64,000 bases of DNA from NCBI GenBank assembly GCA_012729375.1, contig JAAYDE010000114.1:1-64000 (forward strand), written 5' to 3'. Below, piece by piece: positions 53,364 to 62,848 of the stretch (positions are counted from its first letter, which is position 1; every line of letters starts with the position of its first letter). The position numbers and the translations under genes are program-made. Source of the stretch: Deltaproteobacteria bacterium. GTDB lineage: Bacteria; Desulfobacterota; Desulfuromonadia; Desulfuromonadales; JAAYDE01. The notes under the pieces are model-generated. The model was not told the origin of the DNA, searched no databases, and saw only the letters and a list, made by a program, of their open reading frames with translations.

Positions 53364-54017
53364 TCACAAGGTGTTTTTCTTTTCCGGCCGATGAAATATG
53401 TGGACGGCGAACTTCTTGCCTGAAGGCAAAACAATTTTTTTGGCGGCCAAGGGCAAAAAACCGGTTTCCCTGGTCGCGGCGAGAAAATCAGCGGGAGATA
53501 CCAGATTCATGACCGGGGTGAGTGTTTGCAGGCGGGTGAAGGGCGAAGGTGAGACGCTTGCTGTGGCCGCGGAGGGAAGTTGCAGCACCGCGGCTAGAAC
53601 CCCCCGGGGCCGGCAAACGGCCTTCAGCTTGGCAAGGGTGGGAGCCAGGGCGACATATTCGAAAATGAGGGCGGCGTAAATGAAGTCAACCGGCGCGAAG
53701 GTTAGGTCGGGATCCTGGATGTCGCCGGCATAAAGCTCAAGGCCGGGGATTTTGGCGGCGTAGCGGGTGGACAGCGTCTCCAGGTAACGGGGATTGATGT
53801 CGACGCCGATGACGCGTTTTGTTGTCTCGACAGCGATGTGCTCAAAACCGTTGCCGCCGGCACAACCGATGACGGCCACCGAAGAAGGCGAAAATTCGCC
53901 AATCAGCTCGGCGAAGACCGTCGCCACCATCTGTGCCTGGCCGATGGTCGTAAGGGACATGTGTCCTTCGTAGTCGGCCAGCGGGATTTCGAGCCAGGGT
54001 GTCCAAGGGGTATTCAT
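53364..54017 (-). CDS. Class I SAM-dependent methyltransferase
   Basis: This 217-residue methyltransferase has motif I SSVAVIGCAGGNGFEHI (about 45-61), motif II KRVIGVDINPRYLETL, the motif III region LELYAGDIQDPDLTFAPVDFIYA and a downstream KLKAVCRPRGVLAAVLQLP. It is a Rossmann-fold small-molecule or protein methyltransferase; the substrate is unknown. Its ribosome site is weak. The divergent neighbour is the NTPase at 54249. It is likely co-transcribed with the DUF169 gene. Confidence 0.85.
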   Translation of the reverse strand: MNTPWTPWLEIPLADYEGHMSLTTIGQAQMVATVFAELIGEFSPSSVAVIGCAGGNGFEHIAVETTKRVIGVDINPRYLETLSTRYAAKIPGLELYAGDIQDPDLTFAPVDFIYAALIFEYVALAPTLAKLKAVCRPRGVLAAVLQLPSAATASVSPSPFTRLQTLTPVMNLVSPADFLAATRETGFLPLAAKKIVLPSGKKFAVHIFHRPEKKNTL

Positions 54018-54248
54018 GGTTGTCCCGCCGGGCAGGGTTTTGGTTTTCCGGGGCTTGCCAAGGCCCAGTTATCCCCCATTTTGGAAATAAAATTCAACTG
54101 TTGTCAAACTTCTTTTATATGCCAACATTACTGGAAGGTTTCTTTTGCCGCATATCCAAAAGAAATGGATGGCCGGTTTTCAGTTGCGTTTTGACCAGCA
54201 TGGATCCCAGATTTTCGGGGACGTCTCTTTGGAGGGGGCAGAATACCC

Positions 54249-55595
54249 ATGAAATCGAATCCCGCCGACAGCAACCGCATCATCATAATGGGCGCCGCAG
54301 GGCGCGATTTTCATAATTTTAATATGGTGTATCGCGACGATCCCGGTACGCAAGTTGTTGCCTTCACCGCCACCCAGATCCCCCAAATTGCCGGCCGCCG
54401 TTATCCCCCCTCCCTGGCAGGCGGCCATTATCCCCAGGGCATACCTGTTGTTGAAGAGACGCAGTTGGCGGTTTTGTGCCGTGAGATGGGGATTGATCAG
54501 GTTGTTTTTGCCTACAGCGATGTCAGTCATGCTTTGGTGATGCACCAGGCGTCGGTGGTATTGGCGACCGGCGCCGATTTTGTGCTCCTGGGCCCGGATA
54601 AAACAATGCTCAAGGCCAAGGTGCCTGTTATCGCCACTTCCGCCGTGCGCACCGGTTGCGGCAAATCCCAGACCACCCGCTGGTTGTCGCGACTATTGAA
54701 ACAGCAGGGTTTAAAGGTCGCCGTCATCCGTCATCCCATGCCCTATGGAGATCTTGAACGGCAAGGGGTGCAGCGTTTCGCCACTGCCAAGGACCTTGCC
54801 GCCGCCCAATGTACCGTGGAAGAACGGGAAGAGTATGAACCCCTTTTGGATGCCGGCAATATCGTCTATGCCGGTGTGGACTATGGGAAGATCGTGGCCC
54901 AGGCGGAAAGTGAAGCGGATGTCATTTTATGGGATGGGGGAAACAACGATTTCCCTTTTATCCGGCCCGATTTGCATATCGTCCTGGTGGACCCCTTGCG
55001 GCCGGGAAGTGAGACCGGCCATCATCCCGGAGAAGCGGTGCTGCGCATGGCTGATATCGTTTTGGTCGCCAAGGTGAATTCCGCCTCCGATGCCCAGGTG
55101 CAAAGTGTGACCGAGGCCGCCCACCGCATAAATCCGCGAGCGGTCGTCGTCCGCGGCGCCTCGCCGATACAGGTAGGCGATCCCGCCCTGGTGCGCGGCA
55201 AACGGGTCTTGATCGTAGAGGACGGGCCGACGATCACCCATGGCGGCATGAGCTATGGTTCCGGGTATGTCGCCGCCGCCCAGTTCCAGGCGGCGGAAAT
55301 TATCGATCCACGGCTAACGGCGGCCGGCGAGATAGCCGACCTGTATGCCCAGTATCCGCACATCGGCAGGGTGCTGCCCGCGGTCGGTTATCACCCGGCG
55401 CAGCTGGACGCGCTGCGCCGCACCATCAATGGGGCCGACGCGGATGTCGTCCTCGCCGCCACCCCCTGTGACCTGGGTTCGCTTATCAGGCTGAACAAAC
55501 CGGTGGTTCGGGTGCGTTATGAATTCGAGGAAGTGGGGGACCCCAAACTGAGTGTTCTGGTAGAGGCTTTTTTGCGGAACGGAAAATTGGCGTAA
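54249..55595 (+). CDS. Cyclic 2,3-diphosphoglycerate synthetase-like NTPase
   Basis: This 448-residue protein has a Rossmann-like N-terminal domain (IIIMGAAGRDFHNFNMVYRDD) and a P-loop domain with TSAVRTGCGKSQTTR (about 130-144). Archaeal homologues are annotated as cyclic 2,3-diphosphoglycerate synthetase; in bacteria the product is unproven and the family may be better viewed as a GTPase or ligase. It is convergent with carbamate kinase, with which it is often linked in anaerobes. Start ATG at 54249 has GGAGG about 15 bases upstream, so the ribosome site is weak. Confidence 0.75.
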   Translation: MKSNPADSNRIIIMGAAGRDFHNFNMVYRDDPGTQVVAFTATQIPQIAGRRYPPSLAGGHYPQGIPVVEETQLAVLCREMGIDQVVFAYSDVSHALVMHQASVVLATGADFVLLGPDKTMLKAKVPVIATSAVRTGCGKSQTTRWLSRLLKQQGLKVAVIRHPMPYGDLERQGVQRFATAKDLAAAQCTVEEREEYEPLLDAGNIVYAGVDYGKIVAQAESEADVILWDGGNNDFPFIRPDLHIVLVDPLRPGSETGHHPGEAVLRMADIVLVAKVNSASDAQVQSVTEAAHRINPRAVVVRGASPIQVGDPALVRGKRVLIVEDGPTITHGGMSYGSGYVAAAQFQAAEIIDPRLTAAGEIADLYAQYPHIGRVLPAVGYHPAQLDALRRTINGADADVVLAATPCDLGSLIRLNKPVVRVRYEFEEVGDPKLSVLVEAFLRNGKLA

Positions 55596-55635
55596 ATGGA
55601 GTGGAAACACCAAGGAACGATATCCGAGGTGAAAA

Positions 55636-55670
55636 GAAAGAATCCGCGCCTCAGCGCGCGGATTTCTTTT
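55636..55670. terminator. Bidirectional terminator between the NTPase and arcC
   Basis: AATCCGCGC/GCGCGGATT pairs perfectly around a six-base loop, with an A-rich flank before and TTTCTTTT after, so it works in both directions. It overlaps the arcC stop codon. Confidence 0.85.
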
Positions 55671-56598
55671 CCCACCAGGTCATTTCCGCAACGCCTTGGC
55701 TGATTATCGTGCCCGCTGTTCCCTTGAGGATGGCCTGTGCATCCTCAAGCCGTCCTATTCCCGCCATGCCGCCGGTGTTTTCGACAAATTCACAGGCGGC
55801 TTTCACCTTGGGGGCCATGGAGCCTTCGGCGAAAGTCATCTGATAAAGAATTTTCGGAGGTGCCTGGCGAATCGCCCGCGCCTTGGCGGTCTGCCAGTCC
55901 TGGTAAACGGCATCGACATCCGTCAGCATGAGGAAGGCATCGGCGTTCAGTTCTCTAGCCAACAACGCGCTGGCTGCATCCTTGTCGATGACGGCTTCCA
56001 CCCCGAGAAAACGGCCATCCTCTTTTTTTACCACCGGAATGCCGCCGCCACCGGCACAGATGGCGATCACGCCATGGTCGACCAGCAGTTCGATAACACC
56101 GAGTTCCAGGATGTGTCGGGGCCGGGGGGAAGCCACCACCCGGCGGAAGCCTTTTCCATCCGGCGCCATGGTCCAATTTCGCTGGCCGGCCAGGATACCG
56201 GCTTCGCTTTCATTATAGACGGGGCCAATCGGTTTCGTGGGGCGCGTGAAGGCAGGGTCGTCGGCATCGACTTCAATCTGTGTCAGCAAGGTGGCGAAGG
56301 AGCACCCCGCCGGAAGGAAATTTCTCAATTCCTGCTCGATCAAATAGCCGATCATCCCTTCCGTTTCGGCACCAAGGATATCCAGGGGATAGGCCTCATC
56401 GGCTTGAAAAGCCGCACCCTGCAGGGCCAGCAGGCCGACCTGCGGACCGTTGCCATGGGAAATGATCAACTCATGTCCGCGGGCGATGGGAACGAGGGCT
56501 TCCGCCGCCGCCCGCACATTGGCGCGTTGATTTTCTGCGGTAAGGGGCTCGCCCCGGCGCAATAAGGCATTGCCTCCCAATGCCATGACGACACGCAT
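55651..56598 (-). CDS. arcC: Carbamate kinase
   Basis: This 315-residue cytoplasmic enzyme transfers phosphate from carbamoyl phosphate to ADP (or the reverse). It has the amino-acid-kinase fold starting [18 protein letters not shown], with HGNGPQVG, the carbamate-binding [11 protein letters not shown] and [16 protein letters not shown], all characteristic. Length is typical. The ATG at 56598 follows AGGAG. It is convergent with the NTPase gene and has a terminator-like hairpin just upstream. Confidence 0.93.
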   Translation of the reverse strand: MRVVMALGGNALLRRGEPLTAENQRANVRAAAEALVPIARGHELIISHGNGPQVGLLALQGAAFQADEAYPLDILGAETEGMIGYLIEQELRNFLPAGCSFATLLTQIEVDADDPAFTRPTKPIGPVYNESEAGILAGQRNWTMAPDGKGFRRVVASPRPRHILELGVIELLVDHGVIAICAGGGGIPVVKKEDGRFLGVEAVIDKDAASALLARELNADAFLMLTDVDAVYQDWQTAKARAIRQAPPKILYQMTFAEGSMAPKVKAACEFVENTGGMAGIGRLEDAQAILKGTAGTIISQGVAEMTWWEKKSAR

Positions 56599-56971
56599 CC
56601 GCTGACTCCTAGAAAAACGGCTGGAAACGGTGTTTCCGGCCATAAGCGACGGGGACGGGCGGAGCATTCGCTTTTTTTGAACCTCGCCCGGCATCTTCTA
56701 AAAATTATTTTTAACAGAAATTTTCATGAATACAATCAACCCTTTCCGCTCAGAAGAGGTATGGATTTGGTGGAGAAATGATCCAAAGTCCTTGGCGACC
56801 ATATGCAATGCAGGAATGGCGGGGCTGTGAAGATTCCAGAAAAAGTTCAAATCAAAAGAATCCCCCTTTTAAAAAAAGGCGATTTTCAATACAGTCTTCG
56901 GCCTGACCGCAGTTTCCAGTTATTCTTCAGGGACGGAATCGTTGCTTCGTTGATTCCGAGGGAGGAAATCC
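56599..56971. other. Intergenic region arcC/ketopantoate reductase
   Basis: This 373-base divergent region contains a terminator-like hairpin (minus strand, 56612-56641) and an AT-rich patch (56700-56740) that could hold an arcC promoter, though no good -35/-10 pair was found. The 101-residue frame at 56803 overlaps the reductase in another frame and lacks support. Confidence 0.35.
56612..56641 (-). terminator. Terminator-like hairpin in the arcC leader
   Basis: On the minus strand, GGCCGGAAAC and GTTTCCAGCC pair (one G-T wobble) around a three-base loop and are followed by GTTTTTC. It lies 14 bases upstream of the arcC ribosome region, so it may attenuate arcC or end a short upstream transcript. 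Confidence 0.5.
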
Positions 56972-57895
56972 ATGACTCGACCTATCGAAAAGATATCTAT
57001 AATCGGCGCCGGTGCTCTTGGGGCCACCTATGCCAGTCTGCTTTTTGCCATGGATCCGAGGTCGGTCCGGTTTATTTCCGGAAAGGACCGCTACGACAAA
57101 TTATGTAAGGAAGGCGTCTTCGTCAACGGCAGGCATTACCCCATCGAAGTGGTAAGACCCGGAGAGGAAAAACCCGCGGATCTCGTCATTGTCGCAGTCA
57201 AACACTATCATCTCGATCAGGCCATTCAACAGATCAGAAGGGCGGTCGGTGCGCAAACGACTATTCTTTCCGTCATGAACGGCATCGACAGCGAAGAACG
57301 GATCGGCGCGGTATATGGTGCGGACAAGGTCCTCTATGGACTGGCCCTGGCCATCGATGCCCAAAGGAAAGGAAACAGCGTTGCCTACAAGAATCTGGGG
57401 CGCATCGTCTTCGGCGAGAAGGAAAATACTGTCTTGACGGATCGCGTCCGCCGCGTCGGCGATTTGTTTACCCGCGCCGGGATAATTTATGAAATAGCGC
57501 CGGACATGGTTCGCAGCCTTTGGTTCAAGTTCATGATCAATGTGGGAGTCAATCAGGTTTCGGCAGTTCTCGGGGCGAATTTCGGCCGTTTGAAAAAATC
57601 CGAGGAGGCGATGAAGCTTATGGAGGGGGCGATGCGGGAGGTCATCGCCATCGCCAAAGCGCTGAATGTGAATCTTGGTGAGGAAGACCTGGAAGAGTGG
57701 CGTCGAATTCATGACGAACTGGACCCAGAAGGTAAAACCTCAATGCTCCAGGATGTCGAGGGCGGCCGTCCAACCGAGGTTGAGATGCTGGCTGGGACGG
57801 TGATCGCCTATGGCAAGCGACTTGGCGTTGCGACACCGGTGAATCAGGAACTATTTGATGCCTTAAAGCGTATCTCGCCTGGCGCGGATCGCTAG
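56972..57895 (+). CDS. Ketopantoate reductase-like (PanE/ApbA) protein
   Basis: This 307-residue NADPH-dependent reductase has an N-terminal Rossmann motif (IIGAGALGATYASLLF) and the C-terminal PanE domain (WFKFMINVGVNQVSAVLGANFG; MMREVIAIAK-like AMREVIAIAKAL). The KFMINVGVN stretch carries the catalytic Lys and Asn. It may make pantoate for coenzyme A, but PanE-like paralogues with other keto substrates are common and no pan gene is adjacent. The start has GGAGG seven bases upstream. Confidence 0.85.
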   Translation: MTRPIEKISIIGAGALGATYASLLFAMDPRSVRFISGKDRYDKLCKEGVFVNGRHYPIEVVRPGEEKPADLVIVAVKHYHLDQAIQQIRRAVGAQTTILSVMNGIDSEERIGAVYGADKVLYGLALAIDAQRKGNSVAYKNLGRIVFGEKENTVLTDRVRRVGDLFTRAGIIYEIAPDMVRSLWFKFMINVGVNQVSAVLGANFGRLKKSEEAMKLMEGAMREVIAIAKALNVNLGEEDLEEWRRIHDELDPEGKTSMLQDVEGGRPTEVEMLAGTVIAYGKRLGVATPVNQELFDALKRISPGADR

Positions 57896-57970
57896 CTTGT
57901 TGCTACCGCCTGCCGAAAAGAAAATTTTAATCATGATGGTTCCGGCGCTCCTGGCGGATGGTTGCCGGTC

Positions 57971-57999
57971 TTGACAACCGGTTGCCGAGGTATTAGATT
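57971..57999 (+). promoter_or_regulatory. Candidate sigma-70 promoter of the FmdB gene
   Basis: TTGACA (57971-57976), 17 bases and TAGATT (57994-57999) precede the ATG at 58031. The -35 box is perfect; the -10 box matches four of six. Confidence 0.45.
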
Positions 58000-58030
58000 G
58001 ACCACGAAATTTTTCCAGGAGGATCGTGTC

Positions 58031-58285
58031 ATGCCAATGTACGAATATCGTTGCGAAAATTGTGGGCTGGTTTTTGAAGTGCGGCAGAAATTTTCCGATG
58101 CCCCGGTGGCATTCTGTAGTGCCTGTGGCGCTCCGGTAAAAAAACTGATATCGCTGACGGAGTTTGCCCTTAAGGGCGGCGGCTGGTATCAGCAGGGGTA
58201 TTGCCAGGGTGGGGGCTCGGCATCCGGTTGCTCCGGATCCGGGTCTTCCGGCTGTGCCCGGTGCCCCAAGGCTGCCAACGGATAA
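58031..58285 (+). CDS. FmdB-family zinc-ribbon protein
   Basis: This 84-residue protein has a four-cysteine zinc ribbon at its N-terminus (MPMYEYRCENCG, then FCSACGAPVKKL; Cys8, 11, 29, 32), followed by a Gly/Ser/Cys-rich tail (GYCQGGGSASGCSG; SGCARC). FmdB-type proteins may regulate gene expression, but most members are uncharacterised. The ATG at 58031 follows AGGAGG. It has its own promoter and terminator, so it is monocistronic. Confidence 0.85.
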   Translation: MPMYEYRCENCGLVFEVRQKFSDAPVAFCSACGAPVKKLISLTEFALKGGGWYQQGYCQGGGSASGCSGSGSSGCARCPKAANG

Positions 58286-58324
58286 AAAATCCCCGGCGAA
58301 AACCGCCGGGGATTTTCGCTTTTA
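58286..58324 (+). terminator. Rho-independent terminator after the FmdB gene
   Basis: A 12- to 13-base stem (AAAATCCCCGGCG with CGCCGGGGATTTT) with a short A-rich loop is followed by TCGCTTTT, starting just after the stop codon. Confidence 0.9.
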
Positions 58325-58462
58325 CGGACCGGGTTGGCAGCATGGCGAAACAAGCCGACAGGTTCAGGGATGTCCCGCTGGCTGCTTTTTCCCTTGTTAT
58401 AAAGGATTGATTGGAAGGTGGCGGCGGTTTTTTAAACCCTGTAACAGCGCCGGGTGAGGACG

Positions 58463-59347
58463 ATGCGCACAATCAACATCATCGGATGCGGAAAGGTTGG
58501 AAAAACCTTGGGGAGGCTGTGGGTTCTGCAGGGCCTGGCCCGAATCGGGGACGTGCTCAACCGGTCGCCGGAAAGCTCGCAGGCGGCCGTCGCCTTTCTC
58601 GGCGCAGGCCGGGCCGTGAAGGGGTTTGAGGATTTGGCGCCCGCCGATATCCAGCTGATTTCGACCACGGACACCCACATCGCTGCAGCCGCCGAAAATC
58701 TGGCCTGCTGCGGAGTGATCCGCTCCGGCGATGTGGTTTTCCACTGCAGCGGTTCCCTCTCCTCGGCCGTCCTTGCCCCTCTGCGCTCTTCGGGGGCGGT
58801 CCTGGGGAGCGTTCATCCCGTCAAAAGCTTCGCCGATCCGGAAAGATCGGTCGCTTCCTTTGCCGGCACCTTCTGCGCCATGGAGGCAGATGGGAAGGCC
58901 CGGGTTGTGCTGACCGAGCTTTTTACGGGCATCGGGGCAAAGGTCTTCCCCGTCCGCTCCGAGAACAAGATGATCTATCACGCGGCGACGGTTTTGGTGT
59001 GCAATTACCTGACTTCCCTCGTGGAACTGGCCTGCCGCTGTCTGCTGAAAGCCGGTTTGGATGGGGAAACAGCCCTGCGCATGATGGAGCCGTTGGCTCT
59101 TGAAACCGTTGGCAACATCTTTCACGACGGCACGGTGCGGGCGCTGACCGGGCCGATCTCCCGCGGCGAAAAGGAAATCGTCGCCGGGCAACTCGAAGCC
59201 CTTTCCCGGTGGCAACCGGAGATGGGGGAAGTGTATCGTCTGCTGGGAAAGGTGGCTCTGGATCTCGCCGTAAAAAAGGGCGCGGCTCCCCGGGAATCCC
59301 TGGCCGAACTGGAACAGCTCCTGGCCGCGGAACGCCGCCACCGCTGA
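58463..59347 (+). CDS. Rossmann-fold protein with DUF2520
   Basis: This protein of about 294 residues has an NAD(P)-binding motif (INIIGCGKVGKTLGRLW), a middle HCSGSLSSAVLAPLRSSGAVLGSVHPVKSF signature and a C-terminal helical DUF2520 domain (NKMIYHAATVLVCNYLTSLVELA). This matches the Rossmann-like/DUF2520 family, often linked to dehydrogenase or pantothenate pathways; no substrate is known. The ATG at 58463 is chosen over the GTG at 58454, though GAGGA is close. It is monocistronic. Confidence 0.85.
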   Translation: MRTINIIGCGKVGKTLGRLWVLQGLARIGDVLNRSPESSQAAVAFLGAGRAVKGFEDLAPADIQLISTTDTHIAAAAENLACCGVIRSGDVVFHCSGSLSSAVLAPLRSSGAVLGSVHPVKSFADPERSVASFAGTFCAMEADGKARVVLTELFTGIGAKVFPVRSENKMIYHAATVLVCNYLTSLVELACRCLLKAGLDGETALRMMEPLALETVGNIFHDGTVRALTGPISRGEKEIVAGQLEALSRWQPEMGEVYRLLGKVALDLAVKKGAAPRESLAELEQLLAAERRHR

Positions 59348-59514
59348 AAGGCGTTTTCTTCTTGAAGGGGAAGGGAGAATTTTCCTTCGGTCAGCGGGAG
59401 GATGACAGCAACGGCGGGTTGCTCCTGTCCTTCCCGCTGGCGATAAACTCGGAGTTCCCTTGAGGTAAGGGTGATCTCTTCCCTGTTTTTGCGGGTTTTC
59501 CCCATGGTGCGGTT

Positions 59515-60150
59515 TTACGCCGGCGGAAACAGCCGCAGCAGGTCAGCAGGGGTTTCCGCACGGAAGTCGTGGGGCTGGCCGCCGTCGTTACCGAACCCCC
59601 AGGCGCAGAAGCAGGTTTTGATGCCGGCGCCGTTGCCGGCCCTGAGGTCGGTGTGGTGGTCGCCGATCATGACGGCCCGCTCGGGGGCGGCGCCGAGGCG
59701 GCGCAGGGCTTCCAGAACCGGGCCGGGGTCCGGTTTGCGGGTGGTGCAGCTCTCGGCGCCGAAGAGCAGGGAAAAGTAGTGGCCGATGCCGAGGTCTGCC
59801 AACAGCAGGCGGCTGAGATGAAAGGGCTTGTTGGTGATCACCGCCAGCTTTTCGTCTTTATGGGCTGCCAGAAAATCGGCCATGCCGGGATAGAGCCGGG
59901 TCGTGTCGCACTGGTGCTCCCCGTAGAGGACCAGAAACCGCTCCAGCAGTTTCCCGCGGAACAGATCCTCCGGCAGGCAGCGCTGCAACAGCAGACGGGC
60001 GCCGTCGCCTACCCGTACCCGGATATCCTCCGTGCCCATCGGTTCCAGACCGATTTCCCCCCGCAGCAGATTGACGCAGGTGGTGAGATCGGCCACCGTG
60101 TCGGCAAGGGTGCCGTCGAGATCGAAAAGATAGGTGTCGAAACTCATCAT
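59515..60150 (-). CDS. gph: HAD-family phosphatase, Gph-like
   Basis: This 211-residue HAD hydrolase has nucleophile motif FDLDGTLADT, VITNKPF (motif II) and MIGDHHTDLRAGNGAG (motif IV). The closest functional match is phosphoglycolate phosphatase, which removes 2-phosphoglycolate, but related HAD enzymes have similar motifs. Start at 60150 overlaps the yggS stop (ATGA). It closes the topA-trmFO-maf-yggS-gph run on the minus strand. Confidence 0.82.
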   Translation of the reverse strand: MMSFDTYLFDLDGTLADTVADLTTCVNLLRGEIGLEPMGTEDIRVRVGDGARLLLQRCLPEDLFRGKLLERFLVLYGEHQCDTTRLYPGMADFLAAHKDEKLAVITNKPFHLSRLLLADLGIGHYFSLLFGAESCTTRKPDPGPVLEALRRLGAAPERAVMIGDHHTDLRAGNGAGIKTCFCAWGFGNDGGQPHDFRAETPADLLRLFPPA

Positions 60151-60842
60151 CTTTTGTACTGGCGCTCCCCGAAGATGGCTGTGCCGACGCGGATCAGGGT
60201 CGCCCCTTCCTCGATGGCGGTTTCGAAGTCGTGGGTCATGCCCATGGAAAGCTCCCTCATCTCCACACCGGGAATGGCCAGGTCGTGCAGATGGCGGGCC
60301 AGGCGGCGCAGTTCGCGGAAGTAAGGGCGGATCTCCTGGGGATCGTCGCAGTAGGGGGGGAGGGTCATCAGACCTTTGATTTTCAGGTTGGGAAAGGTTG
60401 CGATTTCCCGCACCAGGGATGCCAGTTCCGTTTCGGAAGTCCCCGATTTGCTCGCTTCTTGGCCGATATTGACCTGGATGAGAAGATCGATGGTTCGGTC
60501 GATTTTCCCCCATTGGCGGCTGATCTCTGCCGCCAGGTGGAGGCGGTCGACGGAGTGGATCAGCGCTACCTTGCCAGCCAGGTATTTGACCTTGTTGGTC
60601 TGCAGGGCGCCGACGAAATGCCACTCGACGGCTTCCGGGACCGTCCTTTCCTTGTCCATGAATTCCTGGACGTAGCTTTCCCCGAAGAGGGTCTGGCCGG
60701 CGGCAACAGCCTCTTCAATGGCGGTGGCCGGCTTGGTTTTGGAAACAGCCACCAGCCGCACATCGTCTACATTTCTGCCGGAACGTTTGCAGGCCGCCTG
60801 CATCCGCTCCCGCACCCAAGCCAGGTTCTCCGCGATGGACAT
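60147..60842 (-). CDS. YggS/PLPBP-family PLP-binding protein
   Basis: This 231-residue protein has LVAVSKTKPATAIEEAV with the PLP Lys near residue 36, and FGESYVQEF, WHFVGALQTNKVKYL, LMTLPP and LSMGMTHDFETAIEEGATLIRVGTAIFG, all matching YggS/YlmE, the pyridoxal-phosphate homeostasis protein. It is not an enzyme; it buffers vitamin B6 and amino-acid balance. The ATG at 60842 has only a weak ribosome site, with maf four bases upstream. Confidence 0.93.
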   Translation of the reverse strand: MSIAENLAWVRERMQAACKRSGRNVDDVRLVAVSKTKPATAIEEAVAAGQTLFGESYVQEFMDKERTVPEAVEWHFVGALQTNKVKYLAGKVALIHSVDRLHLAAEISRQWGKIDRTIDLLIQVNIGQEASKSGTSETELASLVREIATFPNLKIKGLMTLPPYCDDPQEIRPYFRELRRLARHLHDLAIPGVEMRELSMGMTHDFETAIEEGATLIRVGTAIFGERQYKR

Positions 60843-60846
60843 GGTT

Positions 60847-61500
60847 TCAATCCCCGATGGTTTGCTTTTCCCCAGGAACACAGCACCCCCCCGACTCTTT
60901 TGCTGAAAAGGCGGCAAAGAGGTGCGCTGCTCCCAGCTCCGCCAACACTTCCACCACCTCACAGAGGGGCAGGCCGACGACGTTGGTGTAACTGCCGTGG
61001 ACGGCACGCACCATGAAGGCGCCGATCCCCTGCACGGCGTAGGCGCCGGCCTTGTCGAAAGGCTCGCCGGTATCGAGGTAGGCAAGGATTTCGGTGTCGC
61101 TGAGCTGGCGGAAGATCACTTCGGTAACGGCGGCCCCGGAACGGGTCGCGTCGGAAATCCGGTCGTGGACGGCGTAGCCGGACACGACCTGGTGCGCACG
61201 TCCCGCCAGGGAGCGGAGCATGGCGAAGGCCTCGTCCCTGTCCTTCGGCTTTCCCAGCAATTCGGCGTCGCGGACGACGATGGTGTCACTGCCCAGAAAC
61301 CAGCGCCCCGGCACGTCCTTTTTCGCGGCGACATCGGCGGCTTTGGCGATGCTGAGGCGGATGACATGATCCCGCGGTGTTTCGCCGTCCAGGGGTTCCT
61401 CGGCAACGGCGCTGGGGACGACACGGCAGAAGATACCCACCGAAGCAAGCAGGTCGCGTCGGCGCGGTGAGGCGGAAGCCAGCACCAGTTCTGTGTCCAC
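60847..61500 (-). CDS. maf: Maf-family nucleotide pyrophosphatase
   Basis: This 217-residue protein starts at a GTG with GGGAG upstream. VLASASPRRRDLL is the Maf signature, followed by GSDTIVV, GKPKDRDEAFAMLRSLAGRAHQVVSGYAV and NVVGLPLCEV. Maf proteins hydrolyse non-canonical nucleoside triphosphates (for example dTTP/UTP or 7-methyl-GTP) and influence septum formation. The gene begins one base after trmFO ends. A longer frame reaches upstream but lies inside trmFO. Confidence 0.93.
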   Translation of the reverse strand: MDTELVLASASPRRRDLLASVGIFCRVVPSAVAEEPLDGETPRDHVIRLSIAKAADVAAKKDVPGRWFLGSDTIVVRDAELLGKPKDRDEAFAMLRSLAGRAHQVVSGYAVHDRISDATRSGAAVTEVIFRQLSDTEILAYLDTGEPFDKAGAYAVQGIGAFMVRAVHGSYTNVVGLPLCEVVEVLAELGAAHLFAAFSAKESGGCCVPGEKQTIGD

Positions 61501-61501
61501 C

Positions 61502-62848
61502 TTAATACTCCCTTTCCTGTTTTTCAATCTCGCTCCACCATTTTTCCGTATCCGCCAGGGCCCGTTGGGCCAGGGCCAGGCGCCGCTCCGAACGCTTGCG
61601 GATCGGTTTTCCGGCCAGCGGCGGAAAAAGGCCGTAATGGACATTCGACGGCTGGAAATGGTCCGGGTCGGCCTCGGTAAGGTGGGTGAGCAGCGCCCCC
61701 AAGGCCGTGGTGGGCGGCGGCGGCGTGTAGAGCAGGCCGCGCACTTTGCGGGCGGCGGCGATGCCGGCCAGAAAGCCGGTTGCGGCTGATTCCACGTAAC
61801 CTTCCACGCCGCTGATCTGGCCGGCGAAGAAAAAGCCGTCGCGCCCATTGAGTTCCAACGTCCGCAGCAGACAACGGGGGGCGTTGATAAAGGTGTTGCG
61901 GTGCATGCTGCCGAGGCGGGCAAAAACCGCTTTTTCCAGGCCGGGGATGAGGCGGAAGACGCGCCGCTGTTCCGGATAGGTCAGCTTGGTCTGGAAGCCG
62001 ACCAGGTTGAATAACGTCCCGGCCTGGTTCTCCCTGCGCAGTTGAAGCACGGCGAAGGGCTCGCGGCCGGTGCGCGGGTCCTTGAGACCCACCGGCTTCA
62101 TCGGGCCGAAGGCGAGGGTCATCTCCCCCCGTTCGGCGAGAATTTCGATAGGCATGCACCCCTCGAAATGGAGACCTTTTTCGAAGTCCCGGTATGGGAC
62201 TTTTTCCGCGCCGCGCAGTTCCGCCACGAAATGGCGGTACTCACCTTCCGTCAGCGGGCAGTTGAGGTAATCCGCCCCTCCTTTGTCATAACGGGAGCCC
62301 CACCAGACCTTATCCATATCGATGGAATCGGCCTCGACGATGGGGGCGATGGCATCATAGAAATAGAGGCGGTCGCTGCCGGTCAGGGCGGCGATTTTTT
62401 CCAGCAGGGTTGCGGAAGTCAGCGGGCCCGAGGCGATGACAGCCGCCTTCGCCGCCGGGAAAGCGGTCACTTCCTGGCGGACCAGGTCGATGGCGGTGTG
62501 GCGGGCGATTCTTTCGCTGATGAAAGCTGAAAAAAGCTCCCGGTCGACGGCCAGGGCACCCCCTGCCTCAACCCGGCAGGCATCGGCCGCTTCCATGAAG
62601 AGGGAACCGCAGTGGCGCAGTTCCTCTTTGAGGCAGCCGACGGCGTTGGTCAGACTGATGCCCCGAAAGCTGTTGGAACAGACCAGCTCGGCCAGTTGTT
62701 CGCTGTGGTGGGCCGGCGAGAAATGGTGCGGTTTCATCTCCAAAAGGCGCACCCGGACGCCGCTTCGGGCGGCCTGCCAGGCGGCTTCGCAGCCGGCCAG
62801 GCCGGCGCCGACAACAATAAGCGGTTCGGCATCGGGGGAGGGGTTCAT
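61502..62848 (-). CDS. trmFO: tRNA uridine-54 methyltransferase TrmFO
   Basis: This 448-residue FAD- and folate-dependent enzyme makes ribothymidine-54 in tRNA. It has an N-terminal FAD motif ([18 protein letters not shown]), the catalytic cysteines LVCSNSFRG and [15 protein letters not shown], and [20 protein letters not shown]. The length matches the family (about 440). The ATG at 62848 has GGAG upstream. Located between topA and maf; the topA-trmFO order is common in this lineage. Confidence 0.96.
   Translation of the reverse strand: MNPSPDAEPLIVVGAGLAGCEAAWQAARSGVRVRLLEMKPHHFSPAHHSEQLAELVCSNSFRGISLTNAVGCLKEELRHCGSLFMEAADACRVEAGGALAVDRELFSAFISERIARHTAIDLVRQEVTAFPAAKAAVIASGPLTSATLLEKIAALTGSDRLYFYDAIAPIVEADSIDMDKVWWGSRYDKGGADYLNCPLTEGEYRHFVAELRGAEKVPYRDFEKGLHFEGCMPIEILAERGEMTLAFGPMKPVGLKDPRTGREPFAVLQLRRENQAGTLFNLVGFQTKLTYPEQRRVFRLIPGLEKAVFARLGSMHRNTFINAPRCLLRTLELNGRDGFFFAGQISGVEGYVESAATGFLAGIAAARKVRGLLYTPPPPTTALGALLTHLTEADPDHFQPSNVHYGLFPPLAGKPIRKRSERRLALAQRALADTEKWWSEIEKQEREY

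Noticed and set aside
56803..57108. 101-residue frame before the ketopantoate reductase
   Set aside because: It overlaps the reductase in another frame; the reductase start with GGAGG is far better.
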